64,000 nucleotides of DNA from Gadus chalcogrammus (taxonomy: Eukaryota > Chordata > Actinopteri > Gadiformes > Gadidae). Of this stretch, positions 1 to 13,364 are shown in pieces. The position numbers were made by a program, and so were the translations under genes. A model generated the notes under the pieces. That model was not told where the DNA came from. It made no database searches and was given only the letters and a program-made list of their open reading frames with translations. The DNA lies in NCBI RefSeq assembly GCF_026213295.1, contig NC_079412.1:17492837-17556836 (forward strand), read 5' to 3'. The stretch's first letter is position 1. The number at the start of each line of letters is the position of its first letter.

Positions 1-196
1 GCTGCGTCAAGGTTCTCTAAGGACTCGGGTCATGATGAGCTTAACGGAGTGGGGTTTGATGTGTAAAGAAATACTTGTTTTTCTACTGCAGACCCTCAGG
101 AAAGGAGAGCCTGACCCGACACATCACTTTAACTACTAATGAAATTGAAGACAGAACACAACAGCATGCTGTGTGCTCAAACATTAATACACAACA

Positions 197-197
197 T

Positions 198-230
<33 letters not shown>

Positions 231-237
231 CACACAC
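197..237. repeat. (CA)n microsatellite
   Basis: About 20 CA units with one CG interruption. It is a simple repeat with no coding value. Confidence 0.95.
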
Positions 238-1156
238 GGGTGCGCACACGTAGCTCATTCGAGCTGGTTGGAGATTTATTGTGAATGATGCTAATGACAC
301 ACCGTGTTGAAGTCCGATTTTGTGTGCTTCAGAACGCGGGTTTCAATCAAAAAATCTAATTTTAATGGCTACTCCTTCAGTAAAACGTATCAGTCATGTG
401 CTTTTGCTCATTAACACATATCATTCTACCCGCTTTTAAAACTTGATTCCTTTTTTTTCCCCTCTTGAAAATATTACAAGAAACCCAAGAACGCAGATGT
501 GTGCAAATTAGCGCCACTTAAGCATCCAAGCATCCAACTGGCTAATTGCCCTAACGATCAGTGGTGTGCATGTGCACGTGCATGTGCATGCAGAGAGAGA
601 GAAACATGCACTGTAATGTCCCATGTCCCCAGACTAATTACTGTATTGAGTTGTACCATCTCAGGGGACTCACTTTAACCTTTTTACACCTCCCTAAATA
701 ATAGCAGTGGCTCCGGCGCTCTAATCTCTATATAATTGGAAGGGGAGCAACACAGTCCAACGGGGGGAAAGGATATAAATCCTAATCGCTCCTCTTTAAA
801 GGGAACCGGCCCCACTGTCTATCTGATAGTACGGGGACGGTGGGAAGGGGACTCGGACACATTCAGTGCTCTCTAGTTTGTGCTGTCGTTTCTTTTCGTT
901 CTCTCTTGCCACCCACCCATATCTGCGGTACTTGATGGACATTTACGAGGTCCACGAGATGGGGGGGGTCGAATTTTTTCTCTGTCCCCTTAACTGGAAG
1001 GCTTGTCAACACTGAACCAGCATCCCCTTGTGGATTATGGACCGCACATTGTTCACCAGCCCACAGGGGTCAGGCCGGGGTTGGGGGCTGAAGGCGGTTA
1101 AACAGCCTACATTTAGTTGTGACCGTAAAGAGCTAATGGATGTATCACAAGGCAGT

Positions 1157-1243
1157 AAGCACACACACACACACGCGCGCCCGCGTGCATGCAGAATACC
1201 ACACATACACACATACCAGTGCGCTCAGAAACACACACAAACA

Positions 1244-1283
<40 letters not shown>

Positions 1284-1370
1284 AACAAGCATGTTAATGC
1301 ACTAGCACAGACAAACACACACGCAAACACACATGCAAACATGGTCACAGACAGACGCACACACACTGAT
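1157..1370. repeat. CA-rich compound microsatellite
   Basis: CA runs with CG, CAAA and CATG interruptions. The purest part is about 1244-1279, and it decays into degenerate CA-rich sequence on both sides. Confidence 0.9.
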
Positions 1371-1725
1371 CTGATCCTTGTCACTGTCTTCCACTTCTAC
1401 CATAAGTGCTGTAGGGCACATGGTGACGACGGGGGACCTGCCCTATTTCCACATGTAGGTAGAAGTTAACGACTGTTTACGCACAATGTTTGTTCCTAGT
1501 TTGTGTTCCCTGTTTTGTTAAGAAGGCCCGGCCCCTGCAACAAATGCCTTATTTAATTGAGGCTGTGATTTATGAGAGGAAAGGGATCCATCACAACAAG
1601 CCGCCGAGGTATTAAAATATGTCTGACACAAGCTGTTATTATAAGAACCAGACACACACACACACGCACCAGCATACTGTATGCCTCGCCCCGTTTTCTC
1701 TCTCTCCTCTCTCTCAAACATCTCC

Positions 1726-1727
<2 letters not shown>

Positions 1728-1762
<35 letters not shown>
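1728..1762. repeat. (CT)n microsatellite
   Basis: Short pyrimidine tract of CT units, preceded by imperfect TCTCTCCC repeats. Confidence 0.93.
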
Positions 1763-1765
<3 letters not shown>

Positions 1766-1972
1766 CTCTCTGACAGTTAAGATCAATGACAGTTTCATCA
1801 CTGGACCTGGCTGATAGGATAGATGTCTATTTTCCTCAATGGGCACCGTAAGTCACATGGTCCGCACAGGACAAGGTCCGCAAAAAACAGCGAGAAAGAC
1901 GCAGAAGAGAAAGAGAAGCCATTTGTGTCTTACCTGAGGTAGAGCGAGGCAGCAACATGTTGGCAGGAAGCA

Positions 1973-2107
<135 letters not shown>

Positions 2108-2291
2108 CTTGTTAGGGTGGAGTAATATAAACACAATTACATACATAAATGAATACAGCGGTTTACAGTGGAGTAATAATGCATACGTTATACAATGTAA
2201 ACAGCCCATTAATATAATACATCAGATATGATAGATATTCCCATTCTCAAGGATTAGCTGGAGAAGAATGTACATAGAGAAGCAAAAAAAA

Positions 2292-2400
2292 ACACACACA
2301 CACACACACACACCCACACACACACACACACACACACCCACACCAACACACACACACACAGCCCCACACACACAGACACACACACACACACACACAGCCC
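2292..2400. repeat. (CA)n compound microsatellite
   Basis: CA units with several CCCA and CAGCCCC interruptions. The imperfections suggest an old tract that is no longer expanding freely. Confidence 0.95.
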
Positions 2401-3032
2401 CGCACACAAACAGTAGCACAGAGAGGTTATACAACAGATAAAAAGACTCAGACTCCAACGTGAACAATTCTCCCAGAAGCAACCCCATGCTCGTGGGAAC
2501 ATCCCTCGCAACTCCCTGTACCTCCATGCATAGTGCCGGAGCCCCAACACAGTCATTCAGCAAAACAGCACAAAGTACCGCCGTGAATAATTCAGAATTG
2601 CTGATTGTGGGCAACACTACGACGCTGCACAGGGACTCTCCATCACGGCAGATTTCTGTATTATTTCTTTATTTTCTTTCTCCCCTTCCCCGGTAGCCCT
2701 GTTAGCTAGCAGCGGACAGATGGTGATTTACAGGGTGCAGCCATGCAGTGGCGGCGCCCCTGCTCTGGACACAGGACTAATGGAGGCGCGGGCCTTGCTT
2801 TTATTAGCTGTGAAATCCAATGGCATCAAATATTAAACACTCAATAATGGGCCGCCGCTTGTCGTGTCGCACAGCACTGCCACTTAAGCCTGCAACCGCC
2901 AGGAGGAGAATATAAAGAGGAAGCAGAAGAAGAAGAACAAGAACAAGGAGAACGCGGCATGACAGCGGTAATTACTGAGAATCTGCCTTCGTTCTACGTG
3001 TTGGTTATGGGAGGATGGGGTGAGGGGGAACG

Positions 3033-3166
<134 letters not shown>

Positions 3167-3291
3167 TATAGTCATAGTATTTGTCACTAAGCAAAAGGTG
3201 GCTGCCGTGTCGTTTTTCAATAATTAATTTCTGTGTATTGAAACGACAAAGGTTGTTTCCTTGAAGGGTTTTAAGAGTCAGAGCAGCCAGT

Positions 3292-3306
3292 GGGGGGGGG
3301 GGGGGG

Positions 3307-3379
<73 letters not shown>

Positions 3380-3380
3380 G

Positions 3381-3458
<78 letters not shown>

Positions 3459-3496
3459 GAGAGAGAGAGAGAGAGGGAGAGGGAGAGGGAGAGGGA

Positions 3497-3541
<45 letters not shown>
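3292..3541. repeat. Poly-G run followed by a 230-bp (GA)n / (GGGAGA)n purine tract
   Basis: Seventeen G residues (3292-3308) lead directly into GA repeats. These are punctuated by GGAGAGGGGGAGAG and by a local hexamer array of GGGAGA near 3475-3505. About 250 bp of one strand is essentially all purine. Confidence 0.97.
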
Positions 3542-3542
<1 letters not shown>

Positions 3543-4428
3543 ATTTGTTCACACAAGGCTGCGACAAAACTACGGTTCCATCAGAAATAACTTAACAATT
3601 CCAGCTGGAGAAATAGGCTGAAAACACCAGATCTCGCCCCTTTATCTCACTGCACCAGGCAGAGGAGTCAGGCTTTGAATGAAGACAGAACAAGATCAAG
3701 AACGATGTGGACCGTTACAATCTGTGTTAATGCAGACAGAGAGCGAGAGAGGAGACGGACGTGAAGAAGGCAAACGCATCTTGCTAGGTTCAGGTGGAAA
3801 ACCGTACTGCGGTTTGAACGACAGCTCCTCTGATAATGTCTGACGGGAAGCCTCAGAACGTAGACATGCTGTCCATCACACCATCCGTCTAGGGCATTTC
3901 ATGCAGCAGATACGCTGGGGAAAGGGGACAGAGCCGTTACCCCAGCGGCTCTGACCCACCCCCACTAAAGCCAGCCCATAAAGCCTATCTGGCCCAATAA
4001 AGACCTCGCTGGAACCTGTTTGACGCTAACAGCAGTGTTTAAACTCCAACCCGCGACCAACATTTTGATCAGTGTATTACAGGGCTTGTGCACCGCAACG
4101 CTTGAGCATTTAGAGGCCACGTGTTCACACTGAGGCCACAGCGGAATTGATATTCATGGAGGTCTCAGGGTGTTCTGAAGTTCTGTTTCACTGTATGTGG
4201 GCCAAGGGATAAGGTCACATACTGTAAGAAGGTTCAAGCGTCGACTATTTAGGTTTTTCATGCTTATCTTGAGAGAGACCCAGCCAAAATTACTGTTGTT
4301 GTTCATTATTCGTTAACGTAGTGATTTATTGAGGAAATCGTTATTTTCCTTCCATTAGCTTTTTGACTCTTTGGGCAAGCCAAGCGTGGCAAGCAAAGAG
4401 ATTGAGATCGTAACCTCTTTAGTTTTTG

Positions 4429-4577
<149 letters not shown>

Positions 4578-4887
4578 CTGGAAGAATCCAGCCTTCTGTA
4601 AGCGTAGTGGGGAACGCTAAACTAAATCAGAATACATAAACCAGTTACAGATTTGGAAGGAAAATATTCATGCACTCAGAGCACTGGCTCAAAGCATTTT
4701 CATCAACCAAAGTCAGTACTAACGGACCATTAAAACAGTAATAGGATCACAACAATTAAGCCCTTGGCTATGGCAGCGACACAACCATTATAGACGGAAG
4801 AGTGATGAGGTTGGTGGAGACGGTGGAGGGGGGGGGGGCTGAAACAGTGGGGCACAGGGGAAGTGAGGTTGGGGGTGTTAGTCAAGG

Positions 4888-4923
<36 letters not shown>

Positions 4924-5579
4924 GTGAGTGAAGTCGAGCGATAACAGACTGAGATGGTGGTGGGGGTGGTGGAGTTTTTCCTTTCTCTTTCCTTTTTAAA
5001 CCATCCCTGCGGTGGGAGGGGTACACAGCGAAGAAGGTAGGATAAGCATAAGGAGGGAGAGTGTTTAGGATTCAATTAGCCCTGCCTCTTCTTGTTACAG
5101 GCATCCAGGCCTGACAGCTGTGGGGAAAGTATGGAGCCCTCCAGACAGACACACACACCTCCCCTCTCTGGCTGTGTGTCTGCTGCGGCAGGTGACACCT
5201 CAGCCACCAGCAGCATGTCCTGAGGGGCCGCTCCAGAGACTGACAGTAACTTGAGGAGGATTATTTACCATTACGGGAACTGCTGAGGAGGTCGATTTTA
5301 TTAATGTGGAATACCCGATATCTGAAAGCACGGCATGAGGGATCCGAAGGTGGAGGGGGGGGGGGGGGGGTTACTGCAGGGATAATTTGATGTGCCCTTT
5401 TTTTGCCACACATCGACTTAACTCAGAGCCATCTGTGTGCACGGCATTATTTCAGCAGCCTCGTCTCGGAGGCAGAGGAAGGGTCAGAAGGTTTGAGGTC
5501 ACACCGTGTGTAACACCGCTCAGTCTCCGGGGACCCCGCCGTGGTCAGGGACAGGTCTGAACAGGGGGAGCGGCTGCAG

Positions 5580-5630
5580 CCGTTAGCCGTTAGCCGTTAG
5601 CCGTTATCCGTTATCCGTTAGCCGTTAGCC
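5580..5630. repeat. Heptamer minisatellite (CCGTTAG)n
   Basis: Seven tandem copies of a 7-bp unit CCGTTAG, two of them reading CCGTTAT, in an otherwise unique GC-rich setting. It only loosely resembles the vertebrate telomere hexamer (TTAGGG). Confidence 0.9.
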
Positions 5631-6177
5631 CATCTACTGGTATCTGTCGAGGTGGCACGTGACCTGAACTCCCACCCCGGGGACCGCCCGCCCCTCGCGC
5701 GGCGCCGCCCTGGATTAGAAGGGCGCGCGGCCCCCGGGTGAATAATTCAGACGGGGCGGAGGAATAATGAAGTCATCCGCAGGCCTCTCCACCGGCCGGC
5801 CCTGAGATCAGCGGCAGAGCGGAGCGGGAATGGGGAGCCATCGATTTGAGCCCCGGCCCTGGACGTTGTTGTTGGAGGGTCTCGTCCGCAGACTGCCAAC
5901 TACGGGCATCAATAACGACGTGTTCAGCGTGGCCAATCGCATGCTTCAAAGGTGGGCGGGGGGGGGGGGCAGGGGCGGGGGGGGGAGGGGGAGTCGAGGG
6001 GGTAAGGAGGAGCGGAGTTTGTCTTGTGTCCAGAGGTGAACGGGGGTCACCTTAGAAGGCGATACTCTCCCTGTGAGTATCACTGAAATCGAAAACTCGA
6101 GAGACCACAGGACAAAGGAACATGTATGCTCATGTATGTTTGGCTATTTTGCTCTCCAATGTGAGTGTGTGTGTGTC

Positions 6178-6299
<122 letters not shown>

Positions 6300-6831
6300 C
6301 GCATGTAAGTTTGGCTGTTTTGTTCTCCAATGGGAGACAGAGGGAGGATCTGCAAATGTAGAACGAGGAGCAGAGGGAGGGCTTTTTATACGTTTTCTGT
6401 GTATTTGGATTATATAAACATCCCCTTCATCAACCACCCGGAATAATAACGAATAATCCATTTCACCTGTGACTCAGCAGCCACCCAAACGGCAGTGAAA
6501 CGCACTGAAGCGACCAATTATAAAAAGACTAAGAACAGTTAATATTAAACAATCGTACTGCCAAATGAAAAGCCTTTCATAATCGTGTCACATTAAGCCT
6601 TAAGCACAAGGGCTGTGTCTTTACTCTATGCATTGTTACAGAGCCCGCAGCCACCTGGTAAACACAGGAATGGATTGGGGCCCCGTTCGCACTCCCCTTG
6701 TTAATAAATCTCCATTAGTTAAGTGTATAGACAGGGGGGCTTATCAGGCTACTGCAAGGTTCGCTGGAAGTTCTCGCCCGCTTTCCACACCCATATAGCA
6801 CATACGTGTGTGTGCGCACATACTCGATCAC

Positions 6832-6833
<2 letters not shown>

Positions 6834-6925
<92 letters not shown>
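6834..6925. repeat. (GT)n microsatellite, 92 bp
   Basis: Pure GT run following a degenerate ACGTGTGTGTGCGCACA segment. Confidence 0.95.
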
Positions 6926-6927
<2 letters not shown>

Positions 6928-7077
6928 TTGTGCGCACTATGTTGCCTGCTGATTCTGGGAGAGGGTGAACATCTCCCATTAGGTCCCTAATCGAGCCCCG
7001 GTAAGGCAGGAGCATCGCTGCCTAATCAACCCTGTCACTACACACATCATCACCGCTGTTTATATTTTCAATTAGCT

Positions 7078-7218
7078 CCACCCCCCTCCCACCCACAAAC
7101 ACATACACACACCCCACCCCCCCCCCCCCCCCCCCTCCCCTCCCACGTGCACCCACACACACATTCACCCCCCCCCCCACCCCCACACACCCACACACAC
7201 ACACACACAAGCACACAT
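7078..7218. repeat. C-rich / CA-rich low-complexity block
   Basis: Pyrimidine-rich tract with long C homopolymers interleaved with CACACC repeats. The homopolymer lengths in the assembly should be treated as approximate. Confidence 0.85.
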
Positions 7219-7580
7219 ATGCACCGATGTGCACTGCCGTGCGAGCAGCACCCACCCACAAGAGTCTGTGTAAGTGTGTGTCGGACCTGACACAGAAAGT
7301 GCCGCCCCCCCCACTCCCCCCGCCGGATTGGCGGGGCTGCGCAGCAGGTAATCAGGGGGTATGTCAGAGCCGCGGTCCTCTGATGGGCCTTCACGATTAA
7401 TATTTATCATGTTCCCCCATCGGCCCCCTGCCGAGCTCTGTCAGTGCAATCACCAGAGCTTTTAATATCCCAGTCCAGATCAATTCTGATTAGCATTGGG
7501 AGTGCTCTGTAGACACACAGTCATCGTCTGCTGAGCCCCCTTTACAGTGCTCCGATCGAGAGCGACAGAGACAGAAAGCA

Positions 7581-7693
<113 letters not shown>

Positions 7694-7984
7694 AAGAGAT
7701 AGTGCAAGTGGATCAGATAGTCGTAGAAGGAAAGCACATCGGACATTAAGTTAAACCAAGAGTGAAATGTATGCTGTGTGACAGACAAAGTCAAACAACA
7801 ACAGCCAATTCTGGGCTTGATGAGAAGGGACGAAGCCAGCCTGAAGAAGCACAAATAAAAGCAAGTGCAAACGCAGAACAGTGTGAACCCCAAAAGACAA
7901 TGACAAAGAAGGGCAACGCCATGTTGAGCCACATAAGCCGCGGTCACATGGTGATGGGAGGAGGGAGACAGGGAGGAGAGAGAG

Positions 7985-8056
7985 GGGAGGGAGGGAGGGA
8001 GGGAGGGAGGGAGGGAGGGAGGGAGGGAGGGAGGGAGGGAGGGAGGGAGGGAGGGA
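7985..8056. repeat. (GGGA)n tetranucleotide array
   Basis: About 17 copies of GGGA, followed by a looser GGGAGCGA variant to about 8105. Four-G tracts at regular spacing give G-quadruplex potential. Confidence 0.95.
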
Positions 8057-8533
8057 CAGAGGAGGGAGGAGGGGGAGGGAGCGAGGGAGTGAGCGAGGGA
8101 GCGAGGGTCTCAGATATACAGCCATCAAAAAGCAACCCTGGTTGCAATTTGCATGCCTTTGTTGTTGCCGGGGCGAAGTGACATTTGCGGGCTTGGGGGA
8201 GGCGGGCTGGAGGTGTGAGCCCCGGCCTCTCCCCTCGCGTGGCGCCACTGACGCCGCGCTCTTCCCATCAACCTTTGTGTGCCGAGCGGGCTTTCTTTGT
8301 CCTCCCTCCCCACAGACAAACCAATCTGCTTATCTGGGAACCCGGAGGGAGGTGAGGCGTTTGTTTCCGGCGAATCAAAATAATACGCGGGAGAGAGAAG
8401 TAACCTTCTGAACAGCTAAATGGGCCACAGGGGTGCGTGTGTGTGTGTCTATGCGTGTACGCAAGCGTGTGTCTGTGTGTGCACGCGTGTGTATGTGTAT
8501 GTTTGCGAATGTGCATGCCTCTGCAAGTCTATC

Positions 8534-8649
<116 letters not shown>

Positions 8650-9667
8650 GTGAGAGAGAGAAAGGCTGTGCTAGCCTAAAAGTGGCCGCACAGATGTAAA
8701 TGTGTAGTGACAGTGAGGGCTGTTGGGCCCGTGTTTCCCATTTATCCCACTGAGCTGATTGTGTGTCAGAGACTTGATCCCATGCAGACTAGGACAACAC
8801 CGCTGCCCTGCGTGCATGCACGAGCGCACAACATAACACCCGCTACTGTGCTACTCAATTATTGTTTCTGGAACGTGACCTGTTTGTGAGACGGTTCATG
8901 AGGGCCGGAGCATAACTTAGGCGGAATGTGATTGGACGACTCAGGAGGAGATTGAGTACCCACTGCTTTCTGTTTATTGGAACGGGCCCAAACAGCGCCG
9001 GCATCTGTTGGAATGCCCACCCACAAGACTCTTCATCATAAAGGTAAATACGGTACTCGATTTGAACGACAAATATGTGTGAATTTTAAAGCTTTATTTA
9101 ACAAAGCATAAGCTACAAGGACGAGAAAGCGGTTCCCGCAATATTAACCCATGGAGTCGCACATAAACAGAGTAGGGGACTGAAAATGATCAATATCATA
9201 TTGTTATTTTTCAGCAGTTGCGCTATGTTTAGAATATAGAACAAAAAGGCGCCAGCATAATCTTAACTAAAGCTCATAGACCCTCTGCAGGCTTCGCGTA
9301 AGTCAATAAAGAAAGTAATCTGCAAAACAAACAGGGAAAGTCAGTGGCATTTCAGTGGGGAGGGGAGGGTGGGGCGGGGAAGAGAGGGGGAGAGGGAAGG
9401 AGTCCTTTGGGGAGCGAAATGCTCTTCGCGGCTTTAGTGAAAATAATGACTCACCAAATGGAGCACTTTAAGGAAATTCACACTGAACTCTCTTGGCACT
9501 CTTTCTCTTCCATCCTCTCCATTCTGCGCCTCCCTCCGACTCTCTGAGCCGGAGCCATTGTCTCTCTACTCCCCTGGGAATCATCACAAGTCTCCCACAG
9601 AAGCACCGGGGCACAAATCTGCCCCTCCATCTCTCCCCCATCCCCGCTCTCTGTGTGTGCATCCACC

Positions 9668-9773
<106 letters not shown>

Positions 9774-9863
9774 CACTCCTTAGGATGCTCACACACAGAC
9801 ACAGAAACACACATACAGACACATACAATCCCAAAACACACACAGAACCTTGACATACACAAA

Positions 9864-9903
<40 letters not shown>

Positions 9904-10369
9904 GTTACATCCACCTGTTTACGGAAACTCTACGGGATTCTCACAGAGAGCACACAGACACACAAAATCTCAAACACAGCCGTACACAACCTTCACACAC
10001 ACCGATATGCACACACACGTACACATCCTTCACAGTCAAACACACACACATTCAAATTCCCAGTGCAATTCTTGACCTTTTCACATGTGAGTTATGTTTC
10101 CCATAAATATCTTCTTCTGGGCGCTTGGTTTTCAATGTAAGAGTCCTTGGCATTGTTGTGACTTTATGCGGGCCTGTGTGTGCGTGGTCGAGTCAGCGTG
10201 TACGTGCTGCTGTGTGCGTGTGCATCTTTATCTCTCCGTGTTTCTCTGCAGAGTTGACCTTTCCGTCCGGCCTCTGCCCCAGATTAGTAGTGACACCTCC
10301 CTCTGCTAAAGACCAAACTGATACACATAGTGACACCGAACACGCACACACATACACGTGTGCACACCA

Positions 10370-10371
<2 letters not shown>

Positions 10372-10401
<30 letters not shown>

Positions 10402-10411
10402 CCACACACAC
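10372..10411. repeat. (CA)n microsatellite, short
   Basis: CA units with CCCA interruptions, embedded in degenerate CA-rich sequence from about 10330. Confidence 0.9.
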
Positions 10412-10857
10412 ACTGAAACACACAGACAGAGCAGCCGCCATCTTGCACCGAAAAATGAGTCGAGGGATACAACATGCAAATGGTCTCTTCTAATAACAAA
10501 GTCGGCTCTTTCCGAGTTAAGGGCCTTGTTAAAGCCGGATGGGGGATTGAACAAGTGCCTACATAATGTTTATTGGCCATAGTCTCTTTAGTGTGTGCTG
10601 CTGCTGCTGGTGGCGCGAGCCGCCGGCGTAGCGGCGGCGGAGGGCTGTACTTCAGTCAGACGGAACAGGGAGAGAAGCGCCGTCTGGAGCCGAGACCAAC
10701 ACTCCATTTCACTGATCACCGAGCACCCTCTGAGCTGGGGCGCGGGGGGATAGAGGCTCACACGCCCCGTCTACCTGTGCCTGGGAGTGTGTGTCTCTGT
10801 GTGTGTGTGAGCATGCCATGAGTGAGTGTGTAGGCTATTTAAATATATTTATATTTA

Positions 10858-10861
<4 letters not shown>

Positions 10862-10914
<53 letters not shown>
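10862..10914. repeat. (TA)n microsatellite
   Basis: About 26 TA units, preceded by an imperfect TTTATAT array from 10840. It is a self-complementary tract. Confidence 0.96.
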
Positions 10915-10917
<3 letters not shown>

Positions 10918-11012
10918 TGTCTGCGGGTGTAATTGTACTCTGTTGCATTCTTTGCACAGGTGTTATCAAGCTATCTATGTAGTTCAGTAATGAGCTGTAT
11001 GCGAGGGAGAGG

Positions 11013-11085
11013 AGGAGAGAGAGGGAGAGGGAGAGGGAGAGGGGGAGAGAGAGGGGGAGAGAGAGGGAGAGGGAGAGGGGGAGGA
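11013..11085. repeat. (GGGAGA)n-type purine minisatellite
   Basis: Imperfect GAGAGGGAGAGG units forming a pure-purine strand of about 70 bp. Confidence 0.85.
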
Positions 11086-11308
11086 TGAGAGGTGTGGATG
11101 GTGGTGTGTCGACTTTGGTCGAGCTACTCTTTCCACAGCGCCACCATTTACAGAGGGACTAGCTCCTCTGACGATGGTTTTTAAGCCCAGTCATTTAACC
11201 TGGGCCCCGACCCTTATCGCTCATCTCCACGGTGACACTGGGGTAACAAAGAAGTCGCAGCCATGTCAGGGGATCAGGGCACACACAACGTGTTTGGAAG
11301 TGTACACG

Positions 11309-11422
11309 GTTTTTGTGTGTGTGTGCGTGTGTGTGTGCGCGCGTGCGTGTGTGCGTGTGTGCGTGTGCGTGCGTGTGTGTGTATGCGCGCACGCATGCGT
11401 GTGTGTTTCTGTGTATGTGTGT
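11309..11422. repeat. Degenerate GT/GC alternating tract
   Basis: Alternating purine-pyrimidine sequence (GTGTGTGCGCGCGTGCG) of about 110 bp. GC-containing alternation of this kind is the classical substrate for left-handed Z-DNA. Confidence 0.85.
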
Positions 11423-12162
11423 TAAACACAACTAATTAAAGTGATGGAGTGATTCATTTATCGAGTTAATGATGTCAATGAAAACACATCTATCATGATG
11501 TTAACTTGTCATTCATGTTTAACTCTTATCGTAACTTGTTAGATAAAAATACTTACTTAAGATTGTTTGTGAGTGCTGACACTAAATATAAAAAGCTACG
11601 GGGGGGTAACGTTGAATCTAGGGCATACTACGCACCCCTATGATTGTGTTAATGATGACAACCACGCACGCAATCTAAAGACGCACGTATACTTCACATT
11701 CATTTACTTCATCATTGTAAACAGACATGTTTATTACCAAAGCTAACTCGGCTAGCGGGATATAAACCCTAATAAAAAGGTAAGTAGTCTCAGGCTAAGG
11801 CTTATGCTGAAAGTCCCTGGGTAGTTAACATTTTATGAACTTCTAATGCCAGTGCAGGTGCTAAAAATAGATCCCATGTGATCCGAATGGAGAAGTGGAG
11901 CAGCACGCGAGGCCTGTGTTTATCCAGAGTCTGTGACAAAAGGAAAAGACCAGCGAAAGAATAAGAAAGAGGAGAATTCAAAAGAGTGCTCCAAGCCTAG
12001 GGATTTTCGAAATAACAAAGTTCCCATTCAGCATTACTGCAGGTACCTCAACGTTGTTTTAATGGAAGCGTCTTCCTGTCTTTCCCTCTCCAACCTTGTT
12101 TTGAAACTCAAATCAACCCATATGAATGGAATTGAAGTCTTGTCAACATTTGATGCATGCTC

Positions 12163-12165
<3 letters not shown>

Positions 12166-12225
<60 letters not shown>
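12166..12225. repeat. (CA)n microsatellite, 60 bp
   Basis: Pure CA run in unique flanks. Confidence 0.95.
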
Positions 12226-12227
<2 letters not shown>

Positions 12228-12527
12228 GCTGTAGCAAACGTGCATACTTTTAACTATCACCGTTTCAACGGACTGCAGAAATTCTAACCGTATTCTGCGA
12301 GTGACTCATTTACTAACTTCCCTCATCAAGTCAACGCATTAATTCGTTGAGTCTTTTCTCCCGGAGAACCGATTCCCAGGGGGGGTCTGGGTCAAGCACA
12401 TTATCTGGCTGCATTGAACGGAGCTTATGAGGAGCGCTGCACGGGGCCGGGCCCCAGACTGGGGGCCCCACGGGACCCCTCTTTAGTCCCCCAGTTTATA
12501 CGGCGAGAGGTGAGCGCCACGCTGGGG

Positions 12528-12627
12528 NNNNNNNNNNNNNNNNNNNNNNNNNNNNNNNNNNNNNNNNNNNNNNNNNNNNNNNNNNNNNNNNNNNNNNNNN
12601 NNNNNNNNNNNNNNNNNNNNNNNNNNN
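12528..12627. other. Assembly gap (100 N)
   Basis: Exactly 100 consecutive N, the usual placeholder for a gap of unknown size. Sequence on either side should not be assumed contiguous. The left flank is GC-rich (GGGGCCCCACGGGACCCC) and the right flank AT-rich. Confidence 0.99.
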
Positions 12628-13364
12628 CACCCACCTGAGAGATAATTGGAAATAATTACCATAAACGTGCTCAGAATTTGGTTTGGGCATAATAAAAAAG
12701 GTATAACCAAATATATCATATAACATATGCAATTGTGTCGGTGCATGTGTGCGTGTGTTCTTTATATTAGCTATAAATGGGTCGTAAATTTCAGCCTGCT
12801 AAAAAGTATAAAAAAGTATAAAATCTTTACTTCCATCGTGTGCAGAAAATGTGATAATCACACAATTTTGTTTGGGTTCAAATTAAATTCAGAGAACAGC
12901 TAAAAAGGTACTTCAGTTTTCGGTAACTGAACATGGCAGGCTCCATTTTGAGAATAGCAAGTTACTGTAGAATAGAAATGTGCTTATACCTACTTGACAT
13001 TATCAGACTATTCTCTAAAAAATAATGTGCTTTCCTCCAGCCTCCAGGCACATTTATGAAGTCCGGAAATCGTAGAGGTTTATTCTCAGCATGGGTTATT
13101 TAGGAGCAAATAAGGGTTGAGGTACAGTGTAGACATGGGGGTCGGGGGGGGGGCTGAGCTCTGAATGAAGCTATTGTGCATCCATACACAAAGGTGAGAT
13201 CGGCTATACATCGAAGACCAGTGTATGTGTGCTCTCGTTTGTTTCGTTCGTATGTATTGAGCTTGTCTGTGTGTACGTGCTTGTCCTTGCCCCGGACCGT
13301 TGTCAACTCCGAACCAGAAAAAAAAGAGTTGTGAAAATGTAGAAATTAATGAATGACAGTTGAA

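Noticed and set aside
3310..3541. Arg-Glu / Leu-Ser repeat frames over GA tracts
   Set aside because: Low-complexity shadows of (GA)n with no start, splice or domain context.
5580..5630. Interstitial telomere repeat
   Set aside because: The unit is a 7-mer CCGTTAG, not TTAGGG/CCCTAA, and no true telomere hexamers adjoin it.
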